From positions 1-39,194 of the forward strand of contig CASDTX010000058.1 of assembly GCA_949283695.1 (NCBI GenBank): a stretch of 39,194 nucleotides of DNA. The letters run 5' to 3'. The notes below the pieces were generated by a model that was given only the letters and a program-made list of their open reading frames with translations, was not told the DNA's origin and ran no database searches. Shown here piece by piece: positions 18,219-25,951 of the stretch. The stretch's first letter is position 1. Each line of letters begins with the position of its first letter. Source of the stretch: an uncultured Eubacteriales bacterium. Lineage in GTDB: Bacteria; Bacillota; Clostridia; Lachnospirales; Lachnospiraceae. A program made the translations under genes and the position numbers.

Positions 18219-18247
18219 TTGAAACTGGAGATGAACTGTGGTATACT
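18219..18247 (+). promoter_or_regulatory. Promoter of the tetR-dagK pair
   Basis: TTGAAA (18219-18224), a 17-bp spacer and TATACT (18242-18247) give a good sigma-A promoter. The leader is about 28 nt with AGGAGAG before the tetR ATG. Confidence 0.75.
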
Positions 18248-18281
18248 GTGCAGGACAGAAGAGACAGGAGAGTAGCAGAAT

Positions 18282-18890
18282 ATGAGTGAAAAGGTACAGA
18301 TGTCCAGACAGCAGCAGAAATCGAGGGAGACTAAGGAAAAGATCTTCCAGGCGGCGAAAAGCATCCTTCAGAAGCAGGGCTATGAGGAACTGTCGATTAA
18401 AAATATCTGCGAGGAGGCAGGCGTTTCCAACGGAAGCTTCTATCACCACTTTAAGACGAAAGATGATCTGCTGTCCTACTATATCGAGGACCAGCCGCAG
18501 ATGGATCCGGATCTGCTGGAACTGCCGGACAATGTGGCAGGGGTTAAGCGGGGCATTATCCAGGTATATATGAATTATGTGAAGTACTGCCGTGAGCTGG
18601 GCGTGGAGTTTATGGCTGAGTACTATGATACGAAGAATCAGGCGCTGAACGCGGAGAGCCGGGCGGAGCGTCCCTATCCCATTGTGACGGTTCAGACATA
18701 TGTAGAGAAGGCCGCGGCGGCGGGCATTGTGAAGCTGAATGTAACGATCAGTGAGTTTACTACAGATATCCGGATGATTGTGATCGGAAATGTATTTGAA
18801 TGGTGCGTGAAGCACGGGAAAGCTGATTTTGAAGGGAATATGAGCCGCTCCCTGGGGAAATATCTGGATGCGGTTCTGTGTGGGCCTTAA
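18282..18890 (+). CDS. TetR/AcrR-family transcriptional regulator
   Basis: The 202-residue protein has an N-terminal TetR DNA-binding domain (about 10-65) with the helix-turn-helix SIKNICEEAGVSNGSFYHHF and a divergent C-terminal ligand domain of helices. The ligand is not predictable. It is followed 29 bases later by a lipid kinase gene on the same strand, so it may control membrane-lipid genes including itself; this is inference from position. The promoter sits just after repeat copy B. The ATG at 18282 has AGGAG upstream. Confidence 0.9.
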   Translation: MSEKVQMSRQQQKSRETKEKIFQAAKSILQKQGYEELSIKNICEEAGVSNGSFYHHFKTKDDLLSYYIEDQPQMDPDLLELPDNVAGVKRGIIQVYMNYVKYCRELGVEFMAEYYDTKNQALNAESRAERPYPIVTVQTYVEKAAAAGIVKLNVTISEFTTDIRMIVIGNVFEWCVKHGKADFEGNMSRSLGKYLDAVLCGP

Positions 18891-18919
18891 GATTTGAGCG
18901 AAAATGCGGGGATAAATCT

Positions 18920-19882
18920 ATGAGGACGGAATATGATTTTATTATAAACCCAAAGGCGCGCTCCGGCATGGGAGAGATGGTATGGCATATGCTGGAGCCG
19001 GAACTGAAGAAACAGCGTGTGATCCATCATGTGCATCTGACTGCACGAAGGAGACATGCGGAGGAGATCGCAGCAGCGATCACTGCGGACCGCCAAGAGC
19101 ATACCATTATCGTTCTGGGCGGGGACGGCACGGTGAATGAAGTGGTGAATGGGATCCATGATCCGGGGAAAGTGACCCTTGGTTATATTCCCATTGGTTC
19201 CAGCAATGATTTCGCACGGGGGCTGGGAATCCCCAGGGATCCTGCCAGCGCACTCAGGGCAGTGCTCAATCCCCGGAAAATCGTGAACATGGACATCGGA
19301 GTTCTGACCCGCGAAAGCCGGCAGGAAATGGGCGCAGAGCCGGGGAAGAGGCGGCACAGCCGCCGGTTTGCCGTCAGCGCCGGCATGGGATTCGATGCCG
19401 CTGTCTGTCATGAGGTATGCGTTTCCCGCTGGAAAGTCATTTTGAATAAACTGGGGCTGGGAAAACTAAGCTATGCCGTGGTCGCACTGGACCGTTTGGT
19501 GAAAGACCGTCCGGTGCGGATGACGCTGACGCTGCCGGATGGCAGCAGTCAGGTGTTTGAGAGGACGTACTTCGCGGCATTTATGAATCTGAGGTACGAG
19601 GGCGGCGGATTCCAATTCTGCCCGCAGGCATCTCCGGACGATGGGATGCTGGACGTGATTGTAGCTCACGGACTGTCCCGCATTAAGATTCTGTTCCTTC
19701 TGCCGACAGCGTTCGCAGGGGAACATGTCAGATTCCGAGGAATAACCATTCAGAGATGCCGCCGGTGCTCGGCGGAGGCGGAACGGCCCCTTGCCCTGCA
19801 TACAGACGGAGAGCCGGGATTCCCCAGGAGAAGGGTGGAAGTGTCCGTGATGGAGGAAAAGCTCCGGGTGATTGCCGGATAA
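18920..19882 (+). CDS. Diacylglycerol kinase-family lipid kinase (DagK/YegS/BmrU type)
   Basis: The 320-residue protein has the DAGK catalytic GGDGT motif (67-71) in a VLGGDGTVNEV context, the IPIGSSNDFAR nucleotide-binding segment (about 90-100) and the C-terminal beta-sandwich (about 150-320). It phosphorylates diacylglycerol or a related lipid to phosphatidic acid at the membrane. The ATG at 18920 is chosen because the protein then begins directly at the domain (EYDFIINPKARSG). A GTG at 18878 would overlap tetR and add an unrelated leader. The Shine-Dalgarno is weak (GCGGGG). A short repeat fragment (copy E) begins right after the stop. A PAP2-type phosphatase, which could catalyse the reverse step, is the next gene. 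Confidence 0.9.
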   Translation: MRTEYDFIINPKARSGMGEMVWHMLEPELKKQRVIHHVHLTARRRHAEEIAAAITADRQEHTIIVLGGDGTVNEVVNGIHDPGKVTLGYIPIGSSNDFARGLGIPRDPASALRAVLNPRKIVNMDIGVLTRESRQEMGAEPGKRRHSRRFAVSAGMGFDAAVCHEVCVSRWKVILNKLGLGKLSYAVVALDRLVKDRPVRMTLTLPDGSSQVFERTYFAAFMNLRYEGGGFQFCPQASPDDGMLDVIVAHGLSRIKILFLLPTAFAGEHVRFRGITIQRCRRCSAEAERPLALHTDGEPGFPRRRVEVSVMEEKLRVIAG

Positions 19883-19883
19883 A

Positions 19884-19937
19884 CGGCCTGATGCAGGCAG
19901 AAAGCAGCCGGCCTTAAGCATACGTGTGAACTGTAAC
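19884..19937 (+). repeat. Interspersed palindromic repeat, copy E (3' fragment)
   Basis: Positions 19901-19937 match 29063-29099 of copy D at 35 of 37 bases, including the right terminal part ending GTGTGAACTGTAAC. The left part is rearranged into a short GGCC-bounded hairpin (near 19885-19914). The fragment touches the dagK stop and ends 39 bases before the predicted -35 of the PAP2 gene. Confidence 0.8.
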
Positions 19938-19976
19938 GGATTATCAAAAGATTTGATTAAGGTTTTGTGAACTTGG

Positions 19977-20005
19977 TTGTTGTATATTTTGAATCGTGCT
20001 ATAAT
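19977..20005 (+). promoter_or_regulatory. Promoter of the PAP2-trpS pair
   Basis: An extended -10, TG-C-TATAAT (hexamer 20000-20005), has a TTGTTG -35 at 19977-19982 and a 17-bp spacer. Confidence 0.7.
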
Positions 20006-20058
20006 GACTGCGCAAAGCTGGGGAAAACAATATTGCAGTTTAGAAGGGGCATCATAGT

Positions 20059-20745
20059 ATGAATTGGAAGAACAAACTGGCCGGGCTGGCAGGAAAATAT
20101 AAACATGCGTGGGTATTCTTGTATATCTTTCTGTATATGCCGTGGTTTCTTCTGCTGGAGCGGCATGTTACAACACGCTATCACGTGATCCAGACATGGG
20201 TGGATGAACAGATTCCGTTTATCGAATATTTTATCGTGCCATATTTGCTGTGGTTCGTATTTATTATCGCGGCATTTTTATACTTTTTCTTTACGGATGT
20301 GCCGGGATTTTATAAGATGGCAAGATTTATGTTTACGGGGATGACCATATTCCTGATCATCTCCACGATCTTTCCGAACGGCCAGGATTTGAGGCCGGTC
20401 GTATTTGAGAGAGATAATATTTTCGTAGATTTGGTAAGGGCGTTATATCGGGCAGACACATGTACCAATGTGTTCCCAAGCCTGCATGTATTTAATTCTC
20501 TGAGTGTGTGTATCGCGGTTTACAACAGCAGTGAACTGAGGAAGCACCGCGCGGTGTGCACCGGAGCATATGTACTTGCGGCTTTGATCATCCTTGCCAC
20601 GGTATTTTTGAAGCAGCATTCCATTCTGGATGTGCTCGGCGCGTTCTTTATGGCGTATGTGCTGTATCAGTTTGTATATGTGACGGAGAAGCGCAGACTT
20701 CCGCATTACGTGAAGCAGAAGCGGCCGCTGCTCCAGAATAAATAA
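20059..20745 (+). CDS. PAP2-family membrane phosphatase
   Basis: The 228-residue integral membrane protein has about six hydrophobic segments. The PAP2 core is visible as motif 2 PSLH (140-143) and motif 3 KQHSILD (H187, D191). The canonical first motif K-x6-RP is degenerate: an FPNGQDLRP stretch (about 105-113) is its likely equivalent. Such enzymes remove phosphate from phosphatidic acid, undecaprenyl diphosphate or related lipids. Next to a DagK-type kinase, a phosphatidate/diacylglycerol cycle is an attractive reading, while carrier-lipid dephosphorylation is the alternative. TrpRS starts 39 bases downstream with no terminator between, so both are probably on one transcript. Confidence 0.85.
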   Translation: MNWKNKLAGLAGKYKHAWVFLYIFLYMPWFLLLERHVTTRYHVIQTWVDEQIPFIEYFIVPYLLWFVFIIAAFLYFFFTDVPGFYKMARFMFTGMTIFLIISTIFPNGQDLRPVVFERDNIFVDLVRALYRADTCTNVFPSLHVFNSLSVCIAVYNSSELRKHRAVCTGAYVLAALIILATVFLKQHSILDVLGAFFMAYVLYQFVYVTEKRRLPHYVKQKRPLLQNK

Positions 20746-20784
20746 GAGCAGATGATGGTCTGAGAGAATGAGGAGGAAAAGAAA

Positions 20785-21873
20785 ATGAAGAAAATTATGC
20801 TTACCGGAGACCGCCCTACGGGGAAACTCCACGTGGGACATTACGTGGGCTCCCTGCGGCGCAGGGTTGAGCTGCAGAATACGGGAGATTTTGATGATAT
20901 ATTCATAATGATTGCAGATGCACAGGCCCTGACCGACAATGCGGATAATCCGGAGAAGGTGCGTCAGAATATTATCGAGGTGGCGCTGGATTATCTGGCA
21001 TGCGGGCTGGATCCGGAGAAATCTACCCTGCTGATTCAGTCGCAGATTCCGGAACTGTGCGAACTGTCGTTTTATTACATGAATCTGGTAACCGTATCCA
21101 GACTGCAGCGGAATCCTACGGTGAAATCTGAGATACAGATGAGAAACTTTGAGGCAAGTATTCCGGTGGGATTCTTTACTTATCCGATCAGCCAGGCAGC
21201 GGATATCACGGCGTTTAAAGCGACGATGGTTCCGGTCGGGGAAGACCAGATGCCGATGCTGGAACAGACCAGAGAGATTGTGCATAAGTTTAATTCTGTT
21301 TACGGGGAGACCCTTGTGGATCCGAAGATTCTTCTGCCGGAGAACGAGGCGTGCATGCGTCTGCCTGGAATCGACGGCAAGGCGAAGATGAGCAAGTCTC
21401 TGAACAACTGTATTTATCTGTCTGAAGAACCGGAAGATATTAAGAAAAAGGTGTTCAGCATGTTCACGGATCCGACCCATATTCGTATCGAGGATCCGGG
21501 GAAACTGGAAGGAAACACGGTGTTTACTTACCTTGACGCATTCTGCAGACCAGAGTACTTCCCGGAGTTCCTCCCGGAGTATCAGAACCTGGACGAGCTG
21601 AAGGATCACTATAAGAGGGGCGGTCTGGGTGATATGAAGGTTAAGAGATTCCTGAATCATGTGCTTCAGGCTGAGCTGGAGCCGATCCGCAGGCGCAGGA
21701 AAGAATTCCAGAAGGATATTCCGGCGGTGTACGAGATCCTCAGAAAGGGAAGCGAGAAGGCTGAGAAAGTGGCGGCAGAAACATTGAGAGAAGTGAAAGC
21801 CGCGATGAAGATTAACTACTTCGATGATGAAGAATTGATTCGGATGCAGACAGCGAAATATACAGAAGAGTAA
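20785..21873 (+). CDS. trpS: Tryptophanyl-tRNA synthetase
   Basis: The 362-residue class Ic synthetase has the HIGH-like motif (PTGKLHVGH, 12-19), KMSKS (201-205) and the TrpRS-specific segments around [12 protein letters not shown] (130-141) and [14 protein letters not shown] (152-165). It charges tRNA-Trp with tryptophan. GAGGAGGAAAAG precedes the ATG. Only 39 bases separate it from the PAP2 gene and no T-box leader fits in that space, so it appears not to be tryptophan-attenuated at this locus. A strong terminator follows. Confidence 0.97.
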   Translation: MKKIMLTGDRPTGKLHVGHYVGSLRRRVELQNTGDFDDIFIMIADAQALTDNADNPEKVRQNIIEVALDYLACGLDPEKSTLLIQSQIPELCELSFYYMNLVTVSRLQRNPTVKSEIQMRNFEASIPVGFFTYPISQAADITAFKATMVPVGEDQMPMLEQTREIVHKFNSVYGETLVDPKILLPENEACMRLPGIDGKAKMSKSLNNCIYLSEEPEDIKKKVFSMFTDPTHIRIEDPGKLEGNTVFTYLDAFCRPEYFPEFLPEYQNLDELKDHYKRGGLGDMKVKRFLNHVLQAELEPIRRRRKEFQKDIPAVYEILRKGSEKAEKVAAETLREVKAAMKINYFDDEELIRMQTAKYTEE

Positions 21874-21896
21874 TGGATTGGCATTCATGAAAACCA

Positions 21897-21927
21897 GCGG
21901 CAGAGATTGGTGTCTCTGCCGCTTTTT
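21897..21927 (+). terminator. Terminator after trpS
   Basis: The perfect 10-bp stem GCGGCAGAGA/TCTCTGCCGC (21897-21906 with 21913-21922) is followed by TTTTT. Confidence 0.95.
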
Positions 21928-22000
21928 ATCACGGTTAAGAAAGAACAGGCTGAAGGAACTTATGAATGAAATTGACTGTAATCAAGAAGGGATGATGGAT

Positions 22001-22600
22001 ATGCAAAATAATACACCTGCTTTAGAAACAGAGCGCTTAGTTTTAAGAAAATTCACAGAACAGGATCTGGAAGCATTGTTCTTTATACTTCAGGACGAGG
22101 AAGTTAATAAGTTTTTGCCCTGGTATCCTGTAACCAGCATGGAAGAAACAAAGAAGTTCTATGAGGAAAGATACGCTTCGAAATATGCCCGGCCGCAGGC
22201 ATATGCCTATGCGATCTGTCTGAAAGAGGACAATGCTCCGATCGGCTACATAAAAGTAGACATGGAAGAACATCATGATTTCGGCTATGGACTTCGCAGG
22301 GAATTCTGGCATCAAGGGATTGTTACAGAAGCAGCCAAGGCGGTTATAGAACAAGTAAAAAAAGACGGTCTGCCGTATATTACGGCAACACATGACAGGA
22401 ACAATCCCAGAAGCGGCAATGTCATGCGAAAGGTGGGAATGAAATACCAGTATTCTTACGAAGAACAATGGCAGCCAAAAAATCTTTTGGTTACATTTCG
22501 CATGTATCAGCTGAATCTCGACGGTAATGAAGACCGTGTTTATAAAAAATATTGGGATACTTCTGCCGTACATTTTATAGAACCGGATTTGCAGAACTGA
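22001..22600 (+). CDS. GNAT-family N-acetyltransferase (RimJ/RimL-like)
   Basis: The 199-residue protein starts with the typical LETERLVLRKFTEQDLEAL (about 8-26) and has a GNAT core with the acetyl-CoA-binding region around GYGLRREFWHQGIVTEAA and NPRSGNVMRKVGM, as in ribosomal-protein or small-molecule acetyltransferases. AGAAGG at 21985-21990 supports a start at 22001; ATGs at 21992, 21995 and 21962 are alternatives. A longer in-frame extension to 21878 would run through the trpS terminator and is rejected. It transfers acetyl from acetyl-CoA to an amino group; the substrate is unknown. It is a single gene convergent with tRNA-Arg, with which it shares a terminator. No good promoter was found directly upstream. 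Confidence 0.85.
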   Translation: MQNNTPALETERLVLRKFTEQDLEALFFILQDEEVNKFLPWYPVTSMEETKKFYEERYASKYARPQAYAYAICLKEDNAPIGYIKVDMEEHHDFGYGLRREFWHQGIVTEAAKAVIEQVKKDGLPYITATHDRNNPRSGNVMRKVGMKYQYSYEEQWQPKNLLVTFRMYQLNLDGNEDRVYKKYWDTSAVHFIEPDLQN

Positions 22601-22663
22601 ATTTCACGAGAGCCCTTGTCCACCGACGCTAGGGAGTCAGCAATAACGGAGAATCAGAGAACA

Positions 22664-22697
22664 GAAAAAGAGCATCTCGTTTGAGATGCTCCCTTTT
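22664..22697. terminator. Bidirectional terminator between the GNAT gene and tRNA-Arg
   Basis: The 9-bp stem GAGCATCTC/GAGATGCTC (22670-22678 with 22683-22691) has a GTTT loop, TTTT on the plus side (22694-22697) and five T on the minus side (22669-22665). It serves both convergent units. Confidence 0.88.
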
Positions 22698-22698
22698 A

Positions 22699-22772
22699 CG
22701 TGCGATAGAAGATTCGAACTCCCGACCTTCTGGTCCGTAGCCAGACGCTCTATCCAGCTGAGCTAATCGCAC
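22699..22772 (-). tRNA. tRNA-Arg (anticodon ACG)
   Basis: The minus strand folds into a standard cloverleaf: acceptor GTGCGAT/ATCGCAC with discriminator G, a D-arm with AGCTCAGCTGGATAGAGC, anticodon stem TCTGG/CCAGA around loop CTACGGA (anticodon ACG, read as ICG after deamination), and a TTCGAAT T-loop. CCA is not encoded. A consensus promoter lies upstream and an intrinsic terminator downstream. Confidence 0.97.
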
Positions 22773-22807
22773 ATATCGATTACTTTGTTCTCTTCAGAAC
22801 GAAAATT

Positions 22808-22836
22808 ATTATATTACATTTTCTGCGGCATGTCAA
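22808..22836 (-). promoter_or_regulatory. Consensus promoter of tRNA-Arg (minus strand)
   Basis: On the minus strand TTGACA (22836-22831), a 17-bp spacer and TATAAT (22813-22808) match sigma-A consensus at all 12 bases, as expected for a stable RNA gene. Confidence 0.93.
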
Positions 22837-22871
22837 TAACATTTTTGAAAAAATGTATTATCAAATCAGTA

Positions 22872-22917
22872 TTGACAAATATAAAATACTAGTGTACTAT
22901 CTAGCTATAGCACTAAT
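22872..22917 (+). promoter_or_regulatory. Promoter and palindromic operator of the ytrA-type GntR/ABC operon
   Basis: TTGACA (22872-22877), a 17-bp spacer and TACTAT (22895-22900) form the promoter. A 30-bp imperfect palindrome centred on CTAG (22888-22917), with ACTAGTG and CACTAAT outer arms, covers the -10 and the start site. This placement is typical of the self-operator of YtrA-type GntR repressors, so autorepression with relief by an inducer is expected. Confidence 0.7.
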
Positions 22918-22935
22918 GCACAAAGGAGGTATGTC

Positions 22936-23307
22936 ATGGAATACAATACAGGCGTGCCGATCTATCTTCAAGTGATCAATGAACTGAAGAAGAAGATGGT
23001 GAAAGGGGAACTGCGGGCCGGTGAGAAGATGCCGTCAGGCCGGGATCTGGCTGTTGAGTATAAGGTGAATCAGAATACGGCGGCGCGGATCTACCGGGAG
23101 ATGGAAATGCAGGGCTACTGTTTTACGAAGCGCGGCATCGGCACTTTCGTGTCAGAGGAGGAAAATATGTTTCAGGATTTGAAGAAAGAGATGGCTCAGG
23201 AGCTGGTCAGAAGTTTTATGCATGAAATGAGCGGACTTGGCTATGGGAAAGACGATATTATCGGTCAGATTGCAGATTATAAGGAGGAAGAAGACGATGA
23301 TGCTTGA
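22936..23307 (+). CDS. YtrA-subfamily GntR transcriptional regulator
   Basis: The 123-residue protein has the short YtrA layout: a GntR winged helix (about 10-75, beginning PIYLQVINELKKKMVKGELRAG) followed by a C-terminal tail of about 45 residues that forms a dimerisation helix, with no large ligand domain. These regulators usually repress an adjacent ABC transporter operon, as here. AAAGGAGG at 22921-22928 precedes the ATG. The stop overlaps the start of the ATPase gene by 11 bases. The acidic C-terminus (EEEDDDA) results from that overlap. Confidence 0.92.
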   Translation: MEYNTGVPIYLQVINELKKKMVKGELRAGEKMPSGRDLAVEYKVNQNTAARIYREMEMQGYCFTKRGIGTFVSEEENMFQDLKKEMAQELVRSFMHEMSGLGYGKDDIIGQIADYKEEEDDDA

Positions 23308-23983
23308 ATGCAGAGGACTGACAAAACAGTTTGGATCTAAGACGGCAGTTTCGGATCTGACGCTGAACATTCAGAAGGGAAAGATCTACGGACTGCTGGG
23401 GGAGAACGGAAGCGGCAAGACGACTTGGATGAAAATGGCGGCCGGGCTTACGCGGCCGGGGCGCGGGGAGATCCTTTATGACGGGCATCCGCTGATGTAC
23501 CGGGATAAAGCGAAGATCGCCTACATGGCCACAGAACCATTCTTCTATGACTATATGAAAGTAGAGGATGTAAGCGAGTATTATGAGGCGTTCTTTGAGG
23601 ACTTTGACCGCAGAAAGTGCACAGAGCTGGCCGGCAGGATGGGGATCACTCCGGACCTGAAGGTGCGGAACCTCTCCAGCGGTATGAGCGCGAAGCTGAA
23701 GCTGGCGGCTACGCTGTCGAGGAAGGCAGAGCTGTATCTTCTCGACGAGCCGCTCAACGGCATTGACTACAAGGCGCGGGAGGAGATCATTCAGCTGATC
23801 CTGGAAGAAGCCGGGGAGGAGAATACCTTTGTGATTTCTACCCATCTGCTGGAGGAGATCGAGAGCTTTATCGAATATGCCATATTTATCAAGGACGGAC
23901 GATTGGTCGACAAGGTCAATCTGGAGTCCGAGCGGATGAAGAGCGGCCGGTCTCTGACAGAGATTTATGTGGATCTGATGTAG
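23297..23983 (+). CDS. ABC transporter ATP-binding protein (exporter type)
   Basis: The 228-residue ATPase has Walker A GENGSGKTT, signature LSSGM and Walker B YLLDEP, and the compact layout of YtrB/bacitracin-type exporters. AAGGAGGA at 23281-23288 supports ATG 23297 (ATGATG, so 23300 is possible). An earlier frame start at 23237 is inside the regulator. It pairs with the permease gene that follows and probably responds to membrane or antibiotic stress via the YtrA-type repressor; this function is inferred from family context. Confidence 0.93.
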   Translation: MMLECRGLTKQFGSKTAVSDLTLNIQKGKIYGLLGENGSGKTTWMKMAAGLTRPGRGEILYDGHPLMYRDKAKIAYMATEPFFYDYMKVEDVSEYYEAFFEDFDRRKCTELAGRMGITPDLKVRNLSSGMSAKLKLAATLSRKAELYLLDEPLNGIDYKAREEIIQLILEEAGEENTFVISTHLLEEIESFIEYAIFIKDGRLVDKVNLESERMKSGRSLTEIYVDLM

Positions 23984-24022
23984 AGGAAATGACTGGATAA
24001 AAAGGGAGGAGGATTTGAAAAC

Positions 24023-24784
24023 ATGGGTAAACTGATTAAATATGAACTGAAGAAACAGGGGGCATCCCGAATGGTGATCTTCATTGCGCTGGCAGCTGCG
24101 CTCCTTGCGTTCTGGGTGGGATTCCTGTTTGAGAAAGAAACGGTACTGGCGATAAGTATATTGGCCATGGTATTCGGCGGAATGCTGGCATTTTTCTATA
24201 CGGGGATCGAGAGCATCCTTGTACTGAACCGTGATCTCAGGACGAGGCAGAGCTACATGCTCTGGATGCTGCCGAAGTCGATCTGGGAGATCCTGGGGGC
24301 GAAATTCATCTCTGCGATCCTGCAGATGCTGATCGTATTCGGCACCGCCGGCATTGCGGTAGGCGTGAGTATGGCGGCGGCAATATGGAAAATAGAAGGT
24401 CTTGATCGGCTGATTCAGGCGGGGCAGGAGCTCTCCCGCATCTTCATCCGCGGGGGTGTGCACTGGGGTGATTTTGTACTGCTTGCATTCGTGATATTCC
24501 TGGCCTGGACACTTGTGATTATGACCGGATTTCTGTCTGTGATCCTGTCCAGGACGGTTCTGATCCGATCGAAATTTGCGGGTTTGTTTGCGGTCATTCT
24601 GTTCTTTGTCATTACATTCGTGATTGAACGTCTGTATGAATGGATGTATCGGATTCCCGGGGTGATGGAGATGACATCCGGGCATCTGGAATGGAATGTG
24701 CCGGATACGCTGTACTATATCGCTGTCTGCGCGATCCTGTTCGGCGTGTCAGGGATGCTGGCAGAGCGGAAGCTGAGTGTATAG
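24023..24784 (+). CDS. ABC-2-like exporter membrane subunit
   Basis: The 253-residue protein is polytopic, with about six hydrophobic segments (near 20-35, 42-62, 97-125, 150-175, 185-205 and 232-250) in the ABC-2 permease arrangement. It begins with the amphipathic MGKLIKYELKKQG helix common in such subunits. It has no recognisable solute motif. GGGAGGAGG at 24003-24011 lies upstream. The last 36 bases overlap the 3' end of the convergent pseudouridine synthase gene. It should form the membrane part of the exporter with the preceding ATPase. Confidence 0.85.
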   Translation: MGKLIKYELKKQGASRMVIFIALAAALLAFWVGFLFEKETVLAISILAMVFGGMLAFFYTGIESILVLNRDLRTRQSYMLWMLPKSIWEILGAKFISAILQMLIVFGTAGIAVGVSMAAAIWKIEGLDRLIQAGQELSRIFIRGGVHWGDFVLLAFVIFLAWTLVIMTGFLSVILSRTVLIRSKFAGLFAVILFFVITFVIERLYEWMYRIPGVMEMTSGHLEWNVPDTLYYIAVCAILFGVSGMLAERKLSV

Positions 24785-25663
24785 CGGGCGCTGCATATCT
24801 TCCGGCAGCGGCGCAGTGAATTCCAGCCAGGCGGCGGTAATGGGGTGGCGAAACGCCAGGCGGTGCGAGTGCAGAGCCTGCCTGGTGATAAACTCCATGT
24901 CGGGATTGTACAGATAGTCGCCGATGAGGGGATGACCGATGGATTTCATATGGACACGGATTTGATGGGTGCGGCCTGTCTCCAGCACGACGGAGACGAG
25001 GCTGTGCCCGTTTCTTTCCTCTATGACCCGGTAATGAGTGACTGCTGGGAGGCCGTTTTCAAAGTCCGGTCTGCGCTCGATCAGAGAAGTCCCGGCTCTG
25101 CCGATAGGGACATCAATGGTTCCTTCCGCCGGGGAGACGGAGCCGCGGACTACAGCCAGGTATTCCCGGGTAATCTCGTGCCGGGCGCCCATACCGGAGA
25201 GGATACTGGAACTTACCATGTGTTTGGCGATCACGGTCAGGCCGGAAGTGTCCCGGTCCAGACGGTTCGTACACCGGAAGACAAAAGCCTGCCCCTGCTC
25301 CTGGTAGTAGTACATCAGGGCGCTGGCAAGGGAGTTCCGGTAGTTGTTAAGAGATGGATGAACCGGCATGCCGGCCGGTTTGTTCACCACCAGGATATCC
25401 TCATCTTCGTAGACAATGTCCAGAGGCAGCCTGGAAGGCGGGATGTTGGGGGAAGACTCGGTCTCCTGGATGTGGACTGTGAGCGTGTCTTCTGCTTCCA
25501 GGGGAGTGCGCATATAGGACCAGACACCGTTGATGCGGATGCTCTCCGGCATTTTCTTAAGCTGTGTCAGGTTCTGGTAGGAGTAGCCGCGGCGGCGCAG
25601 ATACTGTTCGACCCGCAGCCCGGCCGAAGGTCTGTCTATATGGTAAGTAATCGTCCGATTCAT
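24749..25663 (-). CDS. RluA-family RNA pseudouridine synthase
   Basis: The 304-residue protein has a short S4-like N-terminal region (about 12-65) and the RluA catalytic core with NRLDRDTSG (catalytic D136), where the usual leading His is Asn. ILVVNKPAGMPVHP (90-103) and the GRTHQIRVHM motif follow. It isomerises specific uridines in rRNA or tRNA; the target cannot be told. AGGAGG on the minus strand at 25674-25669 sets the ATG at 25663, and longer frame extensions upstream enter repeat copy C and the tex region. The stop lies inside the convergent ABC permease gene, a 36-base tail-to-tail overlap. Confidence 0.92.
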   Translation of the reverse strand: MNRTITYHIDRPSAGLRVEQYLRRRGYSYQNLTQLKKMPESIRINGVWSYMRTPLEAEDTLTVHIQETESSPNIPPSRLPLDIVYEDEDILVVNKPAGMPVHPSLNNYRNSLASALMYYYQEQGQAFVFRCTNRLDRDTSGLTVIAKHMVSSSILSGMGARHEITREYLAVVRGSVSPAEGTIDVPIGRAGTSLIERRPDFENGLPAVTHYRVIEERNGHSLVSVVLETGRTHQIRVHMKSIGHPLIGDYLYNPDMEFITRQALHSHRLAFRHPITAAWLEFTAPLPEDMQRPLYTQLPLCQHP

Positions 25664-25774
25664 GAGGGCCTCCTGTTTTCTGATCCTGTGATCGGCATGG
25701 CCCTGTACAGGGCAGGTATCCCTATTGTGCAGAATTCGGGCGGGGATGTCAAGTCCTGCAGTCTGCCCATTTCT

Positions 25775-25844
25775 GCGCGCCATCCGCAAAGCCGCACGGA
25801 CGTGCGGATTGCGGCTGTGCCGCCGGTTTGCCATGAACTGTAAC
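25775..25844 (+). repeat. Interspersed palindromic repeat, copy C (degenerate 5' half plus terminus)
   Basis: The copy shares GCGCCATcCGCAAAGCCGCAC with copies B and D and keeps the stems GCAAA/TTTGC (25786-25790 with 25827-25831) and GCCGCA/TGCGGC (25791-25796 with 25810-25815). The second arm is deleted, and the copy ends with GAACTGTAAC, the same terminus as copy E. It lies between the divergent rluA-type gene and tex, about 60 bases before the tex -10. Confidence 0.75.
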
Positions 25845-25903
25845 GAACTGCTGCGATATAGGCGCTGTTTTCTGATGAACATCTTTCTTCTGGGGATGGA
25901 ACG

Positions 25904-25912
25904 TGGTAAGAT
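25904..25912 (+). promoter_or_regulatory. Extended -10 promoter element of tex
   Basis: TG-G-TAAGAT (25904-25912) is an extended -10 element. The -35 region around 25884-25889 is poor. Transcription would start near 25919, giving a leader of about 33 nt. Confidence 0.4.
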
Positions 25913-25951
25913 ATAGGCTGGAACGAAAAAGACAGAGAGGATAAATATTTC

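Noticed and set aside
20746-20784. T-box leader for trpS
   Set aside because: Only 39 bases separate trpS from the PAP2 gene, which cannot hold a T-box.
20443-21888. Minus-strand open frame of 481 codons antisense to trpS and the PAP2 gene
   Set aside because: The plus-strand genes are clear family members, and the antisense translation has no recognisable motif.
23258-24685. Minus-strand open frame of 475 codons over the ABC exporter genes
   Set aside because: Shadow of the real GntR/ABC genes. Low-complexity His/Pro/Gln-rich translation.
24845-25843. Plus-strand open frame of 332 codons opposite the RluA-type gene
   Set aside because: The minus strand encodes a complete pseudouridine synthase with a Shine-Dalgarno. 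The plus frame matches nothing.
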